Assembly (NCBI RefSeq): GCF_900106745.1
Contig: NZ_FNNV01000024.1
Location: 1 to 64,000 of the forward strand
Direction of reading: 5' to 3'
Origin: Paenibacillus sp. CF384
GTDB taxonomy: Bacteria > Bacillota > Bacilli > Paenibacillales > Paenibacillaceae
DNA: 64,000 nt
Part shown: positions 1-11,281 of the stretch, one piece after another
Layout: the number at the start of each line of letters is the position of its first letter
Position numbering within the stretch: position 1 is the first letter of the stretch
The notes under the pieces: generated by a model
What the model saw: the letters and a program-made list of their open reading frames with translations, nothing else
The model's database searches: none
What the model was told of the DNA's origin: nothing
Translations under genes and position numbers: made by a program

Positions 1-90
1 GCTATCCCCGAAGGAATAACTCCGCTCGACTTGCATGTATTAGGCACGCCGCCAGCGTTCGTCCTGAGCCAGGATCAAACTCTCCATAAA
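1..90 (-). rRNA. 16S ribosomal RNA, 5' end (partial)
   Basis: Read on the minus strand, this is the start of a bacterial small-subunit rRNA: GAGAGTTTGATCCTGGCTC at about 66-84, then the conserved GACGAACGCTGGCGGCGTGC and the lead into variable region V1. The mature 5' end falls near position 88-90. The remaining ~1.45 kb lies outside the window. An rrn operon directly after lysS matches the arrangement in B. subtilis. Confidence 0.97.
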
Positions 91-192
91 AGTGGTCCGA
101 AGACCGTTTATGAATTCGCTTGTTAGCTCATTCAAATACTAGCTTGCGAAATGTTAATTTCGCGATTTATAACCATTTGACTGGTCGCTCAT

Positions 193-212
193 TGTTCAGT
201 TTTCAAAGAACA
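193..212 (-). promoter_or_regulatory. rRNA leader antitermination-like element
   Basis: The minus strand reads TGTTCTTTGAAAACTGAACA, about 105 nt before the 16S 5' end. The TTCTTTGAAAACT core is the sequence commonly found in Bacillales rRNA leaders (boxA-like). The ends TGTTC and GAACA are inverted repeats. The antitermination or processing role is inferred from family knowledge. Confidence 0.5.
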
Positions 213-265
213 AATACTTCGTGTTTTTCTTACTCATTCGCCCGTGTCTCAGCGGCGACTTGATT

Positions 266-295
266 AATATATCATAGCCCACAAGATGATTGCAA
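266..295 (-). promoter_or_regulatory. Predicted sigma-A promoter of the rrn operon
   Basis: On the minus strand, TTGCAA (290-295) is followed after 18 nt by TATATT (266-271). It lies between the lysS terminator and the 16S gene, with an A/T-rich stretch just upstream of the -35 as in rRNA promoters. Further rrn promoters may lie inside the same 270-bp spacer. Confidence 0.55.
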
Positions 296-360
296 CCTTT
301 TTTTAAACTTTCTTCAATTTCTTTTTGGAGTACTGTTTTTCGCTTGGCGATTCCATAAAG

Positions 361-392
361 AAAACCGCCAGGGCTACTCCCCCGGCGGTTTC
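361..392 (-). terminator. Terminator after lysS
   Basis: The minus strand forms AAACCGCC...GGCGGTTT around a short loop and then runs into TTCTTT. It sits 12 bp after the lysS stop codon and separates lysS from the rrn promoter region. Confidence 0.8.
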
Positions 393-403
393 GTTTGATT
401 CGA

Positions 404-1915
<1,512 letters not shown>

Positions 1916-2006
1916 TCATCTCCTTGTTGGTCCAGAAAGGCAGGGCGGTACAGCCGCTGCCCTATTACCCTTGCCAGAGCAGAACAGATTCCTGCTCCAC
2001 AATGTT

Positions 2007-2033
2007 GAAAAAAGCTTCCTCAAGGAAGCTTTC
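2007..2033 (-). terminator. Terminator after greA
   Basis: The minus strand has AAAGCTTCC, a TTGA loop, then GGAAGCTTT and a run of T, 20 bp after the greA stop. Confidence 0.85.
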
Positions 2034-2051
2034 TCAAAAGGCATGCCTGGT

Positions 2052-2528
2052 TTATTTTTTGATATCAACGATTTTATATTGAATGATGCCGGCTGGTACG
2101 CTTACTTCTACGATCGTGCCTTTGTTCTTGCCTAGAATAGCTTTGCCAACCGGGCTTTCATTAGAGATTTTATTCTTAAGCGGATCCGACTCGGCCGAAC
2201 CGACGATCGCATACTCCATCATATCACCGAACTCCAAATCTTCAACCGTAACAATAGAACCGATGCTCACCGTTTCAATATTGATTTCATCGTTATTGAT
2301 AATACGGGCATTACGAAGCATTTTCTCAAGTGTAATAACCCGGCCTTCGATAAACGCCTGTTCATTCTTAGCGTCCTCATACTCCGAGTTTTCACTGATA
2401 TCGCCATAGCCGATAGCCACTTTGATCCGCTCAGCAACTTCACGACGTTTGACGGACTTCAGGTTCTCAAGCTCATCTTCCAACTTCTTCAGGCCGTCTT
2501 GTGTAAGGATAATCTCTTTATCACTCAT
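2052..2528 (-). CDS. greA: Transcription elongation factor GreA
   Basis: Rescues backtracked RNA polymerase by stimulating its cleavage of the transcript 3' end. The 158-residue length is typical. The N-terminal half is the antiparallel coiled coil, with the acidic tip GDISENSEY (about 42-50) that enters the secondary channel. The C-terminal FKBP-like domain carries [12 protein letters not shown] (about 125). The gene is monocistronic: it has a consensus sigma-A promoter 150 bp upstream and its own terminator. In B. subtilis greA is elsewhere, so its place between dusB and lysS is a lineage difference. Confidence 0.95.
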   Translation of the reverse strand: MSDKEIILTQDGLKKLEDELENLKSVKRREVAERIKVAIGYGDISENSEYEDAKNEQAFIEGRVITLEKMLRNARIINNDEINIETVSIGSIVTVEDLEFGDMMEYAIVGSAESDPLKNKISNESPVGKAILGKNKGTIVEVSVPAGIIQYKIVDIKK

Positions 2529-2674
2529 GTTACAATTCTCCTGTCGTGTGGCATTTTTTCATACCGTGTATGAATCACTGTTACTTAATATATTACGCAT
2601 CATGCCCATGATGACACCGCGCAGGAATGAGAATTGCCAGTCATAAACCAGGGCGGACGGTTTGTTATTGGAAG

Positions 2675-2703
2675 ATTATATTTCAACTTCCCCTATATGT
2701 CAA
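2675..2703 (-). promoter_or_regulatory. Consensus sigma-A promoter of greA
   Basis: TTGACA (2698-2703), a 17-bp spacer and TATAAT (2675-2680) on the minus strand match the consensus at all 12 positions. The leader to the greA start is about 140 nt, and no known RNA element was recognised in it. Confidence 0.85.
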
Positions 2704-2744
2704 CGAAAGCCAACCAGCAAATGTAATCGCTTAACTCCACGAAA

Positions 2745-2776
2745 CGCAAAGGCGCTCGCTTACGAGCTCCTTTGCG
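2745..2776 (-). terminator. Likely terminator after dusB
   Basis: A long hairpin with arms CGCAAAGGAGCTCG and CGAGCGCCTTTGCG (one mismatched position) begins 6 bp after the dusB stop. Only TTTC follows, so the U-tract is weak. Confidence 0.6.
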
Positions 2777-2781
2777 CTGGA

Positions 2782-3819
2782 TTAGTGATATACGGCTTCT
2801 TCCGTAGAAGTGGAAGGTGTGATCGAGGCTGTAGGCTCTTCGCTCAGTTCACCTAATGACTCGACATACTGGCCTAGAATATCCACCACGTTGTCGCGTG
2901 TCGTTTCTTCCATGATAACGTCTTTGACGCGCGCCGCACCCGGAATCCCTTTGAGGTACCAAGCCAAATGCTTGCGCATCTCCCGAACGGCCGTCGATTC
3001 GCCTTTCAAGTTAACAAGACGATCCATATGCAAAATAGCTACGTCCAGCTTCTCGCGAGGCGTTGGATCCGGAAACAGCTCGCCCGTCTGCAAATATTGG
3101 ATTGTCCGATACAGCATCCACGGATTACCGAGTGCTCCACGGCCAATCATGACACCATCGCAGCCGGTGTGGTCAAGCAAACTGCGTGCATCCTCTGGAG
3201 AGAACACATCGCCATTACCAATAACGGGAATGGATACGGATTGCTTAACATCCTTTATAATATCCCAATTGGCCTTACCGGTATACAATTGCTCCCGCGT
3301 ACGGCCATGAACGCTGACCGCTTTGCCGCCCGCACGCTCAACAGCTTGCGCATTCTCAACTGCAAATACATGTTCACTGTCCCATCCGATCCGCATCTTC
3401 ACCGTAACCGGTTTATCGACAGCATCGACAACAGCCGACACCATTTCGTAGATTTTGTTCGGATCGAGCAGCCATCTGGCACCTGCGTCGCATTTTGTGA
3501 CTTTAGGCACAGGGCAGCCCATATTGATGTCGATAATATCTGCGTTCGTTTGCTTATCGACGACTTTAGCTGCCTCCACTAACGATTCGCGGTCACCGCC
3601 AAAAATTTGCAAGCTAAGCGGCTTCTCGCGCTCATCTACAAACAGCATTTCCAGTGTGCGCTTATTGCCGTGCAGGATCGCTTTGTCGCTAACCATCTCG
3701 GCGCAAACCAGACCGGTGCCGAATTCTTTGGCTATCAGTCGAAAAGCCGGGTTGCACACACCTGCCATCGGCGCCAGCACGACTTGATTCTTCATCTCGA
3801 TGTTTCCGATTTTAAGCAT
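2782..3819 (-). CDS. dusB: tRNA-dihydrouridine synthase (DusB family)
   Basis: FMN enzyme that reduces uridine to dihydrouridine in tRNA. The TIM-barrel core shows APMAGVCNPAFR near the N-terminus, DINMGCPV containing the catalytic cysteine, VHGRTREQ, GNGDVFSPED and MIGRGALGNPW (FMN phosphate binding). The chosen ATG (MLKIGNIEMKN) gives 345 residues and lies 11 bases after GAAGGGAG; the reading frame is open 14 codons further upstream. It is the last gene of the folate operon region, as yacF is in B. subtilis. The C-terminus is an S/T-rich tail. Confidence 0.94.
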   Translation of the reverse strand: MLKIGNIEMKNQVVLAPMAGVCNPAFRLIAKEFGTGLVCAEMVSDKAILHGNKRTLEMLFVDEREKPLSLQIFGGDRESLVEAAKVVDKQTNADIIDINMGCPVPKVTKCDAGARWLLDPNKIYEMVSAVVDAVDKPVTVKMRIGWDSEHVFAVENAQAVERAGGKAVSVHGRTREQLYTGKANWDIIKDVKQSVSIPVIGNGDVFSPEDARSLLDHTGCDGVMIGRGALGNPWMLYRTIQYLQTGELFPDPTPREKLDVAILHMDRLVNLKGESTAVREMRKHLAWYLKGIPGAARVKDVIMEETTRDNVVDILGQYVESLGELSEEPTASITPSTSTEEAVYH

Positions 3820-3881
3820 GGACGTCCAGACTCCCTTCTGAGAGAAATAATTAAATAACAATGGTCAAACCAGCAGCATAC

Positions 3882-4091
3882 TCATTTAAAGTCGGCGGTC
3901 AGTTCGCTGTAACTGACACCGAGCGTGTCCGAAATTCGCTCCAGCAGCTTAGGATCCGGCTTGCGTGTTCCCCGCTCAAGCGATCCGAGCACAGCAACAG
4001 AAACGCTTAGCTTGGCAGCGAGTTCTTGCTGCGTATAGCCCTTTAGCTTTCGGAATGCGCGGACGCGCCCGGCCAATTGATCGTATTCCAT
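3882..4091 (-). CDS. yazB: Small XRE-family helix-turn-helix protein (YazB-like)
   Basis: A 69-residue protein that is almost entirely a helix-turn-helix of the Cro/CI type: TQQELAAKLSVSVAVLGSLERG (residues about 20-41) includes both helices. It overlaps folK by 49 bp and precedes dusB, exactly the place of yazB in B. subtilis. The target is unknown; a DNA-binding role is inferred from the fold. The tight overlap suggests it is translated together with folK. Confidence 0.85.
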   Translation of the reverse strand: MEYDQLAGRVRAFRKLKGYTQQELAAKLSVSVAVLGSLERGTRKPDPKLLERISDTLGVSYSELTADFK

Positions 4092-4630
4092 AGCGCGATT
4101 CCTTCCCCTCTGTCTTGTAGCGCTTGCTTTGCGATTTCTTTCACTTGCTTCTGCAGTGAATGCTCCTCCGCCATTACATCACTCAGAGGCACCAACACAA
4201 ACGAACGCTCCATCATACGTGGATGCGGCAGTATAAGCTCCTCTTCCGCAAGCGTAACTCCTTCATATAAAAGCAAATCCAAATCAATGGTTCGCGGTCC
4301 CCAGCGGATATCACGTTTTCTCCCAAGCTGCTGCTCCATCGCAAGCATCGCATACAAGAGTTCATGTGGTTCAAGCGAGGTACGCAGTGCGGCAGCCATA
4401 TTCAGAAACGCCGGTTGATCGGTATAGCCGACCGGGTCGGTTTCGTAAATGGCCGATGCACGTACAACCGTTATGGCTGGGTGGCTGTCCAGCAAATGAA
4501 GTGCGTCCCGGAGCCGCTGCTGCCGATCGCCGACATTAGCGCCGAGTGCTATATACGCGTTGGCCTCATCCGTGTGAAAGATGAGGTTCGGATCATTAAT
4601 GCCTTGCGGGCCGCTCGGTTCCATAGTCAT
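4043..4630 (-). CDS. folK: 6-hydroxymethyl-dihydropterin pyrophosphokinase
   Basis: Transfers pyrophosphate from ATP to 6-hydroxymethyl-7,8-dihydropterin in folate synthesis. The HPPK signature is clear: IALGANVGDR near residue 28 and the long motif RWGPRTIDLDLLLYEG around residue 105. An N-terminal stretch of about 20 residues before the HPPK fold may mean the true start is further in. The gene overlaps folB by 35 bp and yazB by 49 bp. Confidence 0.94.
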   Translation of the reverse strand: MTMEPSGPQGINDPNLIFHTDEANAYIALGANVGDRQQRLRDALHLLDSHPAITVVRASAIYETDPVGYTDQPAFLNMAAALRTSLEPHELLYAMLAMEQQLGRKRDIRWGPRTIDLDLLLYEGVTLAEEELILPHPRMMERSFVLVPLSDVMAEEHSLQKQVKEIAKQALQDRGEGIALWNTINWPGASAHSES

Positions 4631-4988
4631 CCCGCTTTCTGCAAAGTTCCACCGTCACGCCATCGAAAAAGATTTCAAAGGGCGGGTTCGGCTTCGTTAC
4701 GGACACCGTCACTTCATTTACACTAGTATAAGCGTCGAGGACTGCCGATGCAACGTGACCTGCCAGCGCCTCAATCAGTTTAAACGGCGGTCCTTCAACA
4801 ATGGACTTCACCCGGGCATGAATTTCGGCATAGTTAATCGTATGTTCTAGGTCGTCGGTTCTGGCAGCCTGCGATAAGTCCATCTGAAGGGACAGATCGA
4901 CATAGAACTGCTGGCCAAGTTTGTTTTCCTCCGGAAAAACGCCGTGATATCCGAAGAACCGCATCCCTTTTAGAGTCATTTTGTCCAT
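4596..4988 (-). CDS. folB: Dihydroneopterin aldolase
   Basis: Converts 7,8-dihydroneopterin to 6-hydroxymethyl-dihydropterin. The start MDKMTLKGMRFFGYHGVFPEE carries the conserved FxGYHGVxPEE motif, and KPNPPFE near residue 104 is the conserved late loop. At 130 residues it is close to the family length. It sits between folP and folK in the folate operon. Confidence 0.95.
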   Translation of the reverse strand: MDKMTLKGMRFFGYHGVFPEENKLGQQFYVDLSLQMDLSQAARTDDLEHTINYAEIHARVKSIVEGPPFKLIEALAGHVASAVLDAYTSVNEVTVSVTKPNPPFEIFFDGVTVELCRKRDDYGTERPARH

Positions 4989-5020
4989 GATTCATTCCCC
5001 ATTCTTCGACAAATTTCTTC

Positions 5021-5902
5021 TTATATCGACTTCGTGCGCGGATATACAATAGCATCGCTCATTAAGGCGGTCTGCTTGTTCTCGCGAATATCGTGTACTC
5101 GGACGATCTGACAGCCTTGCATGATGCCAAGCGAGGTTGTCGCCGCTGTACCAAACGTGATCTCATTCGAATTCAGCTGCAGCGCTTCGCGGATAAACTT
5201 CTTGCGAGAGGTGCCAAGCAGAACGGGAAACCCTTCCGCCACCAGTTGATCAAGCTTGCCCATTAACGCGAGATTATCCTCATAGGTCTTAGCAAACCCA
5301 ATCCCCGGGTCGAGCCAGATGAATTCGTCCGATACGCCGGCTTTTCGCGCTATTGCGATACTTTCGCGCAAATCAGCTAGGACGTCCGTGACCAAATCGG
5401 AATAATCTCTTGCCTGCCTATTATGACTAATAATGACGGGACAGCGATGCGCTGCAGCAACTTCGGCCATTCGCGGGTCACCTTTAAGTCCCCATATGTC
5501 ATTGATGATGTGTGCTCCCGCATGCAAAGCCTGGTCGGCAGTTTCGGCTTTATAGGTATCAATAGAAATCGGAATGTTCGGCAACGCCGCTCGAATGGCA
5601 CGAATGACGGGGATGACCCGCTTCAGCTCTTCCTCAAGCGGAACAGGCTCGAATCCCGGACGTGTCGATTCCCCGCCGATATCGATGATGTCTGCGCCGT
5701 CTGCAACCATTTGGTTGGCATGACGAACGGCCGCTTCCACCTCGTTATAACGCCCTCCATCAGAGAAGGAGTCCGGTGTCATATTCAAAATGCCCATAAT
5801 CAGCGTCCGTGTTCCAAGCGCAAGCTGCACACCGCCCGGAAATACGTAGCCTCGCTCAAAGGGCCATTGCTTTACTGTATCTTCTGTTATGCATGCTTTC
5901 AT
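5021..5902 (-). CDS. folP: Dihydropteroate synthase
   Basis: Joins para-aminobenzoate to the pterin pyrophosphate; it is the sulfonamide target. Motifs in order: MGILNMTPDSFSDGG (about 36), DIGGESTRPG (about 75), LDPGIGFAKT (about 197), GTSRKKFI (about 230) and RVHDI near the end. The 293-residue length is normal. It overlaps pabC by 4 bp, so the two are probably translationally coupled. Confidence 0.96.
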   Translation of the reverse strand: MKACITEDTVKQWPFERGYVFPGGVQLALGTRTLIMGILNMTPDSFSDGGRYNEVEAAVRHANQMVADGADIIDIGGESTRPGFEPVPLEEELKRVIPVIRAIRAALPNIPISIDTYKAETADQALHAGAHIINDIWGLKGDPRMAEVAAAHRCPVIISHNRQARDYSDLVTDVLADLRESIAIARKAGVSDEFIWLDPGIGFAKTYEDNLALMGKLDQLVAEGFPVLLGTSRKKFIREALQLNSNEITFGTAATTSLGIMQGCQIVRVHDIRENKQTALMSDAIVYPRTKSI

Positions 5903-6774
5903 AAATGGGTATCCTCCCGATATGCCGCCAGCAGCTTCCGTGTGATCGAGCCGGCTTGTCCACTCCCAATCACGGTTCGGCAGCCGTCATCATCCCTTAA
6001 CACAGTGACAGGTACAAGCTCTTGAATCGAGTTCGTTACCCATACTTCTTCCGCCTCCGAAAGCTCTGCCCACGTATAGAATCCTTCTTCGACGGTTATT
6101 CCCGCTTCCCTAGCCAGCTCCATTACACGCTGCCGTGTAATTCCCGGAAGTATGCCTGTTTCAATGTCAGGCGTGAATACCTTACCCCCGCTAGCGAAGA
6201 AAAGATTGCTGACGATCCCTTCCGACAGCCACCCTTCCCGGGTCAGCATGAGCCCTTCTGTTCCTGAGGCTGCCCAGCCGATCGCCGCCAGTTCCCGCTT
6301 TGCAATAATATTATTCATATAATGCAGCGATTTCAAACGCACTTCGCCCTCCGGCGTATTCCGCAAGGTCCGCAGCAGCGCTAACTCGCGGCCGTTAAGG
6401 TAGAGGTCATCATTAGGTTCAGGCAGTGCTTTTACAAGAAGCAGCACATTGGGCTCTTCATAATCCCCGGTCGGAAGACCAAGTACGCCTTCGCCTGCGG
6501 TAACCGTCAGTCGAACATACGCTTCTTCCAGCCCATTAGCGGCCATTAGCTCGCGAAGCCAGCTTCGGAGCTCACCTGTATCAAGCTTGCACTTGATGCC
6601 AAGCGACTCACATCCGGCCGACAACCGCTCCAAGTGCCTTTCCAATAAATATGGCTCGCCGCCATAGGTGCGAAACGTCTCGAAGAGGCCCATTCCATAC
6701 AAAAAACCGTGATCGTAAACCGAGATCACGGCCTCTTCCTGTAACTTGATGCTGCCATTCCATCCGATCATCAT
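5899..6774 (-). CDS. pabC: 4-amino-4-deoxychorismate lyase
   Basis: PLP enzyme of fold type IV that releases pyruvate from aminodeoxychorismate to give para-aminobenzoate. [15 protein letters not shown] (about 19-33) is the N-terminal signature; [11 protein letters not shown] holds the PLP lysine; EGIVSNLFF and GITRQRV follow. D-amino acid transaminases are relatives, but the operon position after pabA settles the role. It overlaps pabA and folP by 4 bp each. Confidence 0.93.
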   Translation of the reverse strand: MMIGWNGSIKLQEEAVISVYDHGFLYGMGLFETFRTYGGEPYLLERHLERLSAGCESLGIKCKLDTGELRSWLRELMAANGLEEAYVRLTVTAGEGVLGLPTGDYEEPNVLLLVKALPEPNDDLYLNGRELALLRTLRNTPEGEVRLKSLHYMNNIIAKRELAAIGWAASGTEGLMLTREGWLSEGIVSNLFFASGGKVFTPDIETGILPGITRQRVMELAREAGITVEEGFYTWAELSEAEEVWVTNSIQELVPVTVLRDDDGCRTVIGSGQAGSITRKLLAAYREDTHL

Positions 6775-7352
6775 CGTACTGCGCCTGCCCGCATGTTCAG
6801 GAAATTGCGAAGCAGCTTCAGTCCGTTCTCGGTGATGATTGACTCCGGATGGAATTGAACGCCTTCAATGAGATACTCTTTGTGACGCAGTCCCATAATT
6901 TCGCCTTCTTCTGTCTCCGCACTGATTTCCAGGCAATCCGGGAGTGTCTCTTTCTTCACAATCAAGGAATGGTAGCGCGTCGCCGTATACGGAGAAGGAA
7001 TCCCTTCAAAAATCGTGCGCCCGTCATGATGAATCTGCGAGGTCTTGCCGTGCATCAGCTTCTCTGCGCGAACAACGTCGCCTCCGAAGGCTTGTCCGAT
7101 CGCTTGATGGCCAAGACATACGCCGAATATCGGAATGATGCCTTTGAAACGTTCAATGAGGGCAAGGCTGATACCCGCTTCATTCGGGCTGCATGGTCCC
7201 GGCGAAATCAGAATATGATCCGGTGCAAGGGCCGCAATATCCTCAAGCCCCATCTCATCATTGCGTTTCACGACAATCTCCTCGCCCAGCTCTCCCAAGT
7301 ACTGAACCAAATTGTACGTAAATGAGTCGTAGTTATCGATGACCAATATCAT
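6771..7352 (-). CDS. pabA: Aminodeoxychorismate/anthranilate synthase glutaminase subunit
   Basis: Class I glutamine amidotransferase that supplies ammonia to PabB. The triad is visible: [10 protein letters not shown] with the nucleophilic cysteine (about residue 79) and QFHPESI with His and Glu (about 168). [11 protein letters not shown] forms the oxyanion region. In Bacillaceae this subunit often serves both PabB and TrpE; no trp genes are in view, so a dual role is possible but unproven. Confidence 0.94.
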   Translation of the reverse strand: MILVIDNYDSFTYNLVQYLGELGEEIVVKRNDEMGLEDIAALAPDHILISPGPCSPNEAGISLALIERFKGIIPIFGVCLGHQAIGQAFGGDVVRAEKLMHGKTSQIHHDGRTIFEGIPSPYTATRYHSLIVKKETLPDCLEISAETEEGEIMGLRHKEYLIEGVQFHPESIITENGLKLLRNFLNMRAGAVR

Positions 7353-7371
7353 TTGCGTTTCCCCCTTTGGA

Positions 7372-8940
7372 TTACAGCCGCGCGCGGCTTGCTTCTGCCC
7401 ATTGCTCGCTGTACTCGATCGCCTTCCACAGTGCCTTGGCTTTGCTCAGTGATTCGCGGTATTCACGCTCCGGATCGGAATCAATGACGATTCCCGCTCC
7501 GGCCTGAATGTGGACGACTTCATCCTTCACCGACATCGTTCTTATAATAATATTAAATTCCATATCTCCGTTGTAGTCAATCCATCCGAGCGAACCGGTG
7601 TAAGGCCCGCGCCGCGTCGGCTCCAACTCTTCGATGATTTCCATCGTACGGATCTTAGGTGCACCTGTAATGGTACCGCCCGGGAAGGTCGCTCCAATGA
7701 CATCATAAGCGTCCTTGCCTGAGGCAATTCGGCCTTCAACTTGCGAGACCAAATGCATCACATGGCTGTAATATTCGATTACCATGAGCTCCGCTACATG
7801 AACCGAGCCATATGCTGATATACGTCCGAGATCATTGCGCTCCAGATCGACCAGCATGATATGCTCTGCACGTTCTTTCTCGTTGCTTCGAAGCTCCTCG
7901 GCCATCCGAAGGTCCTCTTCTTCGGTCAGTCCTCGGCGACGCGTTCCCGCAATGGGGCGCGTAGCCAGCTTGCCATCTGAGAGCTCCACCAGCAGCTCCG
8001 GCGAAGCCGATACGAGCTGGAAGTCCGGACAATTCAAGAATCCCATATAAGGCGAAGGGTTGAACAGTCTCAGCCATTCATAGAGCTCTTCCGGGCTCGA
8101 CTGAATGTTACGGCTTTGACGCTGCGAGAGGTTGACTTGAAACACATCACCTGCCGCGATATAGTCCCGAATTCGCTCCACTGCCGCTTTAAAGGCTTCC
8201 TTGGCAAAAGGCGACGTAATCCCGTTTACCGACTCCAAGTCGATTTGAAGCGAGCCATCCTCCATAAAGCGAGTCCGAGCACTCCGCAAAGCTTCTGCTG
8301 CTGCCGCTGCTTCTCCTCCGGCAAAAGCAGTCCACTGCTCCGCCATGCGCTGCCCACGACTACAAGCTGCTTCGAACAAACCTTCGAGCTGTTCCTTCGT
8401 TTCTTGTCCCGTTAGTGCGGTATGTACAGCACAGTAGAGCTGCTCCTCTTGATGATCCACGATCCACAGCTCGTCCATCCGCATAAACAAATAATCAGGC
8501 AAGCCCAGGTCGTCTGCCGCCTGCTCCGGAAGCCGCTCAATCGAGCGAATGACATCGTAGCTCCAGAAGCCTGCACAGCCGCCCGTCCACTTCGGTGCTC
8601 CCGGGACCCGCGGCGCTCGAAGGCCGCCCATCCAGCTGCGCACCGCTTCGAGCGGTTTCTCCTTATATGGGGTTACACGACCGACTCTATCATGATCGAC
8701 CGCCTCAGCGATCATTCCTTTGCCGCGGATAACCGACGTAGGGTTTAGCCCCAAATACGTATAGCGGCCATCCTTGCCGCTCTCCAGCACGAACGCGTGA
8801 GGCGATGCCATCTTCCACGCCGCTTCCCATGAGGCCGGACGTCCTTCTCCACTGCTGAGAGGTCGCTTCGTAAGCATTGGCAGCGAAGTATAACCCTCTT
8901 CCCGCCAGTTCAACCAATCCTTAAAGGCTGTACGTTCCAT
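7372..8940 (-). CDS. pabB: Aminodeoxychorismate synthase component I (PabB)
   Basis: Chorismate-using synthase subunit. The conserved core runs from about residue 235 to 510: [60 protein letters not shown]. The residue in PIxGT is alanine, as in anthranilate synthases, not the lysine of E. coli PabB, so the PabB assignment rests mainly on its position as first gene of the folate operon. The alternative is a TrpE-like enzyme. The 522 residues include a long N-terminal domain. A TATACT -10-like element lies about 90 bp upstream, with no convincing -35. Confidence 0.88.
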   Translation of the reverse strand: MERTAFKDWLNWREEGYTSLPMLTKRPLSSGEGRPASWEAAWKMASPHAFVLESGKDGRYTYLGLNPTSVIRGKGMIAEAVDHDRVGRVTPYKEKPLEAVRSWMGGLRAPRVPGAPKWTGGCAGFWSYDVIRSIERLPEQAADDLGLPDYLFMRMDELWIVDHQEEQLYCAVHTALTGQETKEQLEGLFEAACSRGQRMAEQWTAFAGGEAAAAAEALRSARTRFMEDGSLQIDLESVNGITSPFAKEAFKAAVERIRDYIAAGDVFQVNLSQRQSRNIQSSPEELYEWLRLFNPSPYMGFLNCPDFQLVSASPELLVELSDGKLATRPIAGTRRRGLTEEEDLRMAEELRSNEKERAEHIMLVDLERNDLGRISAYGSVHVAELMVIEYYSHVMHLVSQVEGRIASGKDAYDVIGATFPGGTITGAPKIRTMEIIEELEPTRRGPYTGSLGWIDYNGDMEFNIIIRTMSVKDEVVHIQAGAGIVIDSDPEREYRESLSKAKALWKAIEYSEQWAEASRARL

Positions 8941-9074
8941 TATCGCAGCCCCTCCACTTCGTCGCCGTTCAATCCGCTTGTTCTGTCAGAAACTTGCAGC
9001 AGCAAGCGATCTTTGTTTGCCAGCTAGTATACCGAAATTACGAGAAAAAGGAAAGAGATGGTGCGATGGTGCTT

Positions 9075-10157
9075 CTATCTCCGTTCCTCATCTATACTGA
9101 TTTGAACATCAGCCTGAATAGCCAGCTCCGGGTACAACTTATCCCATGACTGTTCATTCCATTTCCTATCCTGCGATCGCGCAATGGCGCCAAACCCAAT
9201 CGGATCAATGCCGGCACGTTGGAAAGTTCGAATCATTGTATTTATTTTCGCTTCAAACTCTTTCTCAGCTTTGCTCTTCATCTGACTGATCTTTGGTCCA
9301 TTCATCTCCAATGTCAGACGATCTACCGGTTGATTCAGTCGGCCGTTTACTTTTAACCGCACTTGCATCTGTTTACGAGAACGCTGCCACCGATAAGAGA
9401 CTTTGGAGCGCTCGATCTGCATCCGCACATCGCCGCTTTCCGTCTCGAATTGACCGCGGTGAACCGACTGTTTCATCATTGAAAAAAACAACATGTTCAT
9501 GTAACCTCGCAGAGGCATCACGTAACGGTCATCTTTAAAAAGCGCCAGTCCTTGCAGCTCTACATTTTTGTCTTCTTCATCCTCGCGGATGAGCGGCAAA
9601 ACCGGGTCCTGCCCTTTTCCCTCCAGCTGTCGCGCAAAAATGAGCAGATTGGTCATTGGAATGAGGCTGGCTTCTTCATTCTTTGAAATGACATCGTTAA
9701 TAATAGTCGCGGCATCCGCCTTCTTCACGGATAGTTTCAACAATTTGGAGGGTACCGTCTCCGTCACGGCAATCGACAAGTTGGCGGATAGATTGAGCAA
9801 GCTGACATATTGGCTGATGAACGGGGTTATCCCTTTCCTCGCTAGCGACTGCTCGATTAAATAGACTTGCACTTTCTGGTCGACGAGCCTTCCTCCCGCT
9901 TTCAAGCTCGCCTCATCGTTCATCTTCGTCGTCGAGTTTCCTTTGACTTCAATAAAAAAATTATTAAAGCCGTCCTTCTTATACAACGGAATCAAGTAAG
10001 TCGCCATCAAGCTGGGTTTACCGCTGTCTCGGGCTTGCCCTGGCTCTAAGGCGATGCCGTACACGATGCTCATCTTCTCGATCGGCTGACTCTGGCAACC
10101 GGATATCAGAAGCGATAAAGCGAGCATCAAGCCTGCGACCCCGATCCATTTAACCAT
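9075..10157 (-). CDS. Spore germination protein, GerC-type lipoprotein subunit
   Basis: Third subunit of a GerA-family nutrient germinant receptor in the spore inner membrane. A lipoprotein signal peptide ends in LLISGCQS with the lipidated Cys at residue 21. The rest follows the GerC fold, with an RAGIDPIGFGAIAR motif near residue 315 that is typical of the family. It overlaps the B-type subunit gene by 8 bp. The germinant cannot be read from sequence. Confidence 0.88.
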   Translation of the reverse strand: MVKWIGVAGLMLALSLLISGCQSQPIEKMSIVYGIALEPGQARDSGKPSLMATYLIPLYKKDGFNNFFIEVKGNSTTKMNDEASLKAGGRLVDQKVQVYLIEQSLARKGITPFISQYVSLLNLSANLSIAVTETVPSKLLKLSVKKADAATIINDVISKNEEASLIPMTNLLIFARQLEGKGQDPVLPLIREDEEDKNVELQGLALFKDDRYVMPLRGYMNMLFFSMMKQSVHRGQFETESGDVRMQIERSKVSYRWQRSRKQMQVRLKVNGRLNQPVDRLTLEMNGPKISQMKSKAEKEFEAKINTMIRTFQRAGIDPIGFGAIARSQDRKWNEQSWDKLYPELAIQADVQISIDEERR

Positions 10158-11274
10158 TTGCCTCGCCCCCTATAGGCGCAGCTCCGCCGGATGCCCGTCT
10201 TTGTCCTCTGCGGCTTAATAGCACATATATAGGCAAATAGACGAGCAGCATGCCAAACGTGAAGGCAGGGTATACGTTCCCCAAAAACAATGTCTTCTGG
10301 AAATGCCAAATGACTCTTGCGGTGATGACCAGCAGCGCCGCCCAAATACAGAGATGAGCCATCTCAGAGAGCTTGCGGAATATTAGCTTGCGCATTAACA
10401 TCGCTACAATCCACAGCCCTAGGGACATATCCGGAAGCAGCCGAAACACAAGCGCGGCAACGCCGACTTGGTCGATTTGCTCCAGGAACGGCAGCGAAAC
10501 CACTTTGAAGAAGTCGACCATGGTGATCTGCTGCCTGGACGACGCAAAATCAATCTCGAAAACGCTAAGGATAAGAAATAGCGCATCCATAGATAACAGC
10601 ACCTGCATGCCGATTGCCCCCCAAATCGCCCGCCTTATCTGTGAGGTCTTCAGATGACTGGTGAACAGCTTGAGAAAAACCAGCAGCTCGATTCCATTAA
10701 ACATGTTAATGCTGGTGGAGATGCTCTCAAACTTCGGACGCTCTCCATTCCACAACGGCAATACGGACCGCAGCTCGATATAGTCCCAGGAGCCGAGTAT
10801 GATGATGACGTGCTCAATCAGACGCAAACCGAGAGCGACAAAAAACAAGCCGGCAATAACACGAACCCCGCCTTTTGCCGCAACGACCGCGCAGATAACA
10901 AGAGGAATCACCGACCAATAGGTTTGCAGGTTAGGCGCCTGATATTCATCGAACATGCCGATTGTCTCATTCAGCATGATCGTCTCATAAATAAACAACC
11001 ACCCCACAAAAAACAGCAGGAGAATAACGCCTACCGCATTGCCAAATGCACTCAAGTGATTAGCGACAAAATCTTTCTGCTTGCCTCCTGTCAACACCTT
11101 CTCCATCAACATGAGCATCAAGCCCGTGATCGTGCCGAAAACAAGAACGTATAACCAGGCAGAAGTGCCGCCCAGCTTAATCAACCTGCCAATTACGAGT
11201 AGATACTGCGATCCTCCTTGAATGCCCAGAGCGATATAAAACAGCTGCCAAGCCGTCAACCGATCTTGTTCCAT
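10150..11274 (-). CDS. Spore germination protein, GerB-type permease subunit
   Basis: Integral membrane subunit of a GerA-family receptor, related to APC-superfamily amino acid transporters. The 374 residues hold about ten hydrophobic segments. The start MEQDRLTAWQLFYIALGIQGG and the middle SINMFNGIELLVFLKLF are typical of GerB proteins. It sits 7 bp after the A-subunit gene and overlaps the C-subunit gene, the usual A-B-C order. Confidence 0.9.
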   Translation of the reverse strand: MEQDRLTAWQLFYIALGIQGGSQYLLVIGRLIKLGGTSAWLYVLVFGTITGLMLMLMEKVLTGGKQKDFVANHLSAFGNAVGVILLLFFVGWLFIYETIMLNETIGMFDEYQAPNLQTYWSVIPLVICAVVAAKGGVRVIAGLFFVALGLRLIEHVIIILGSWDYIELRSVLPLWNGERPKFESISTSINMFNGIELLVFLKLFTSHLKTSQIRRAIWGAIGMQVLLSMDALFLILSVFEIDFASSRQQITMVDFFKVVSLPFLEQIDQVGVAALVFRLLPDMSLGLWIVAMLMRKLIFRKLSEMAHLCIWAALLVITARVIWHFQKTLFLGNVYPAFTFGMLLVYLPIYVLLSRRGQRRASGGAAPIGGEANG

Positions 11275-11281
11275 CTCTTGC

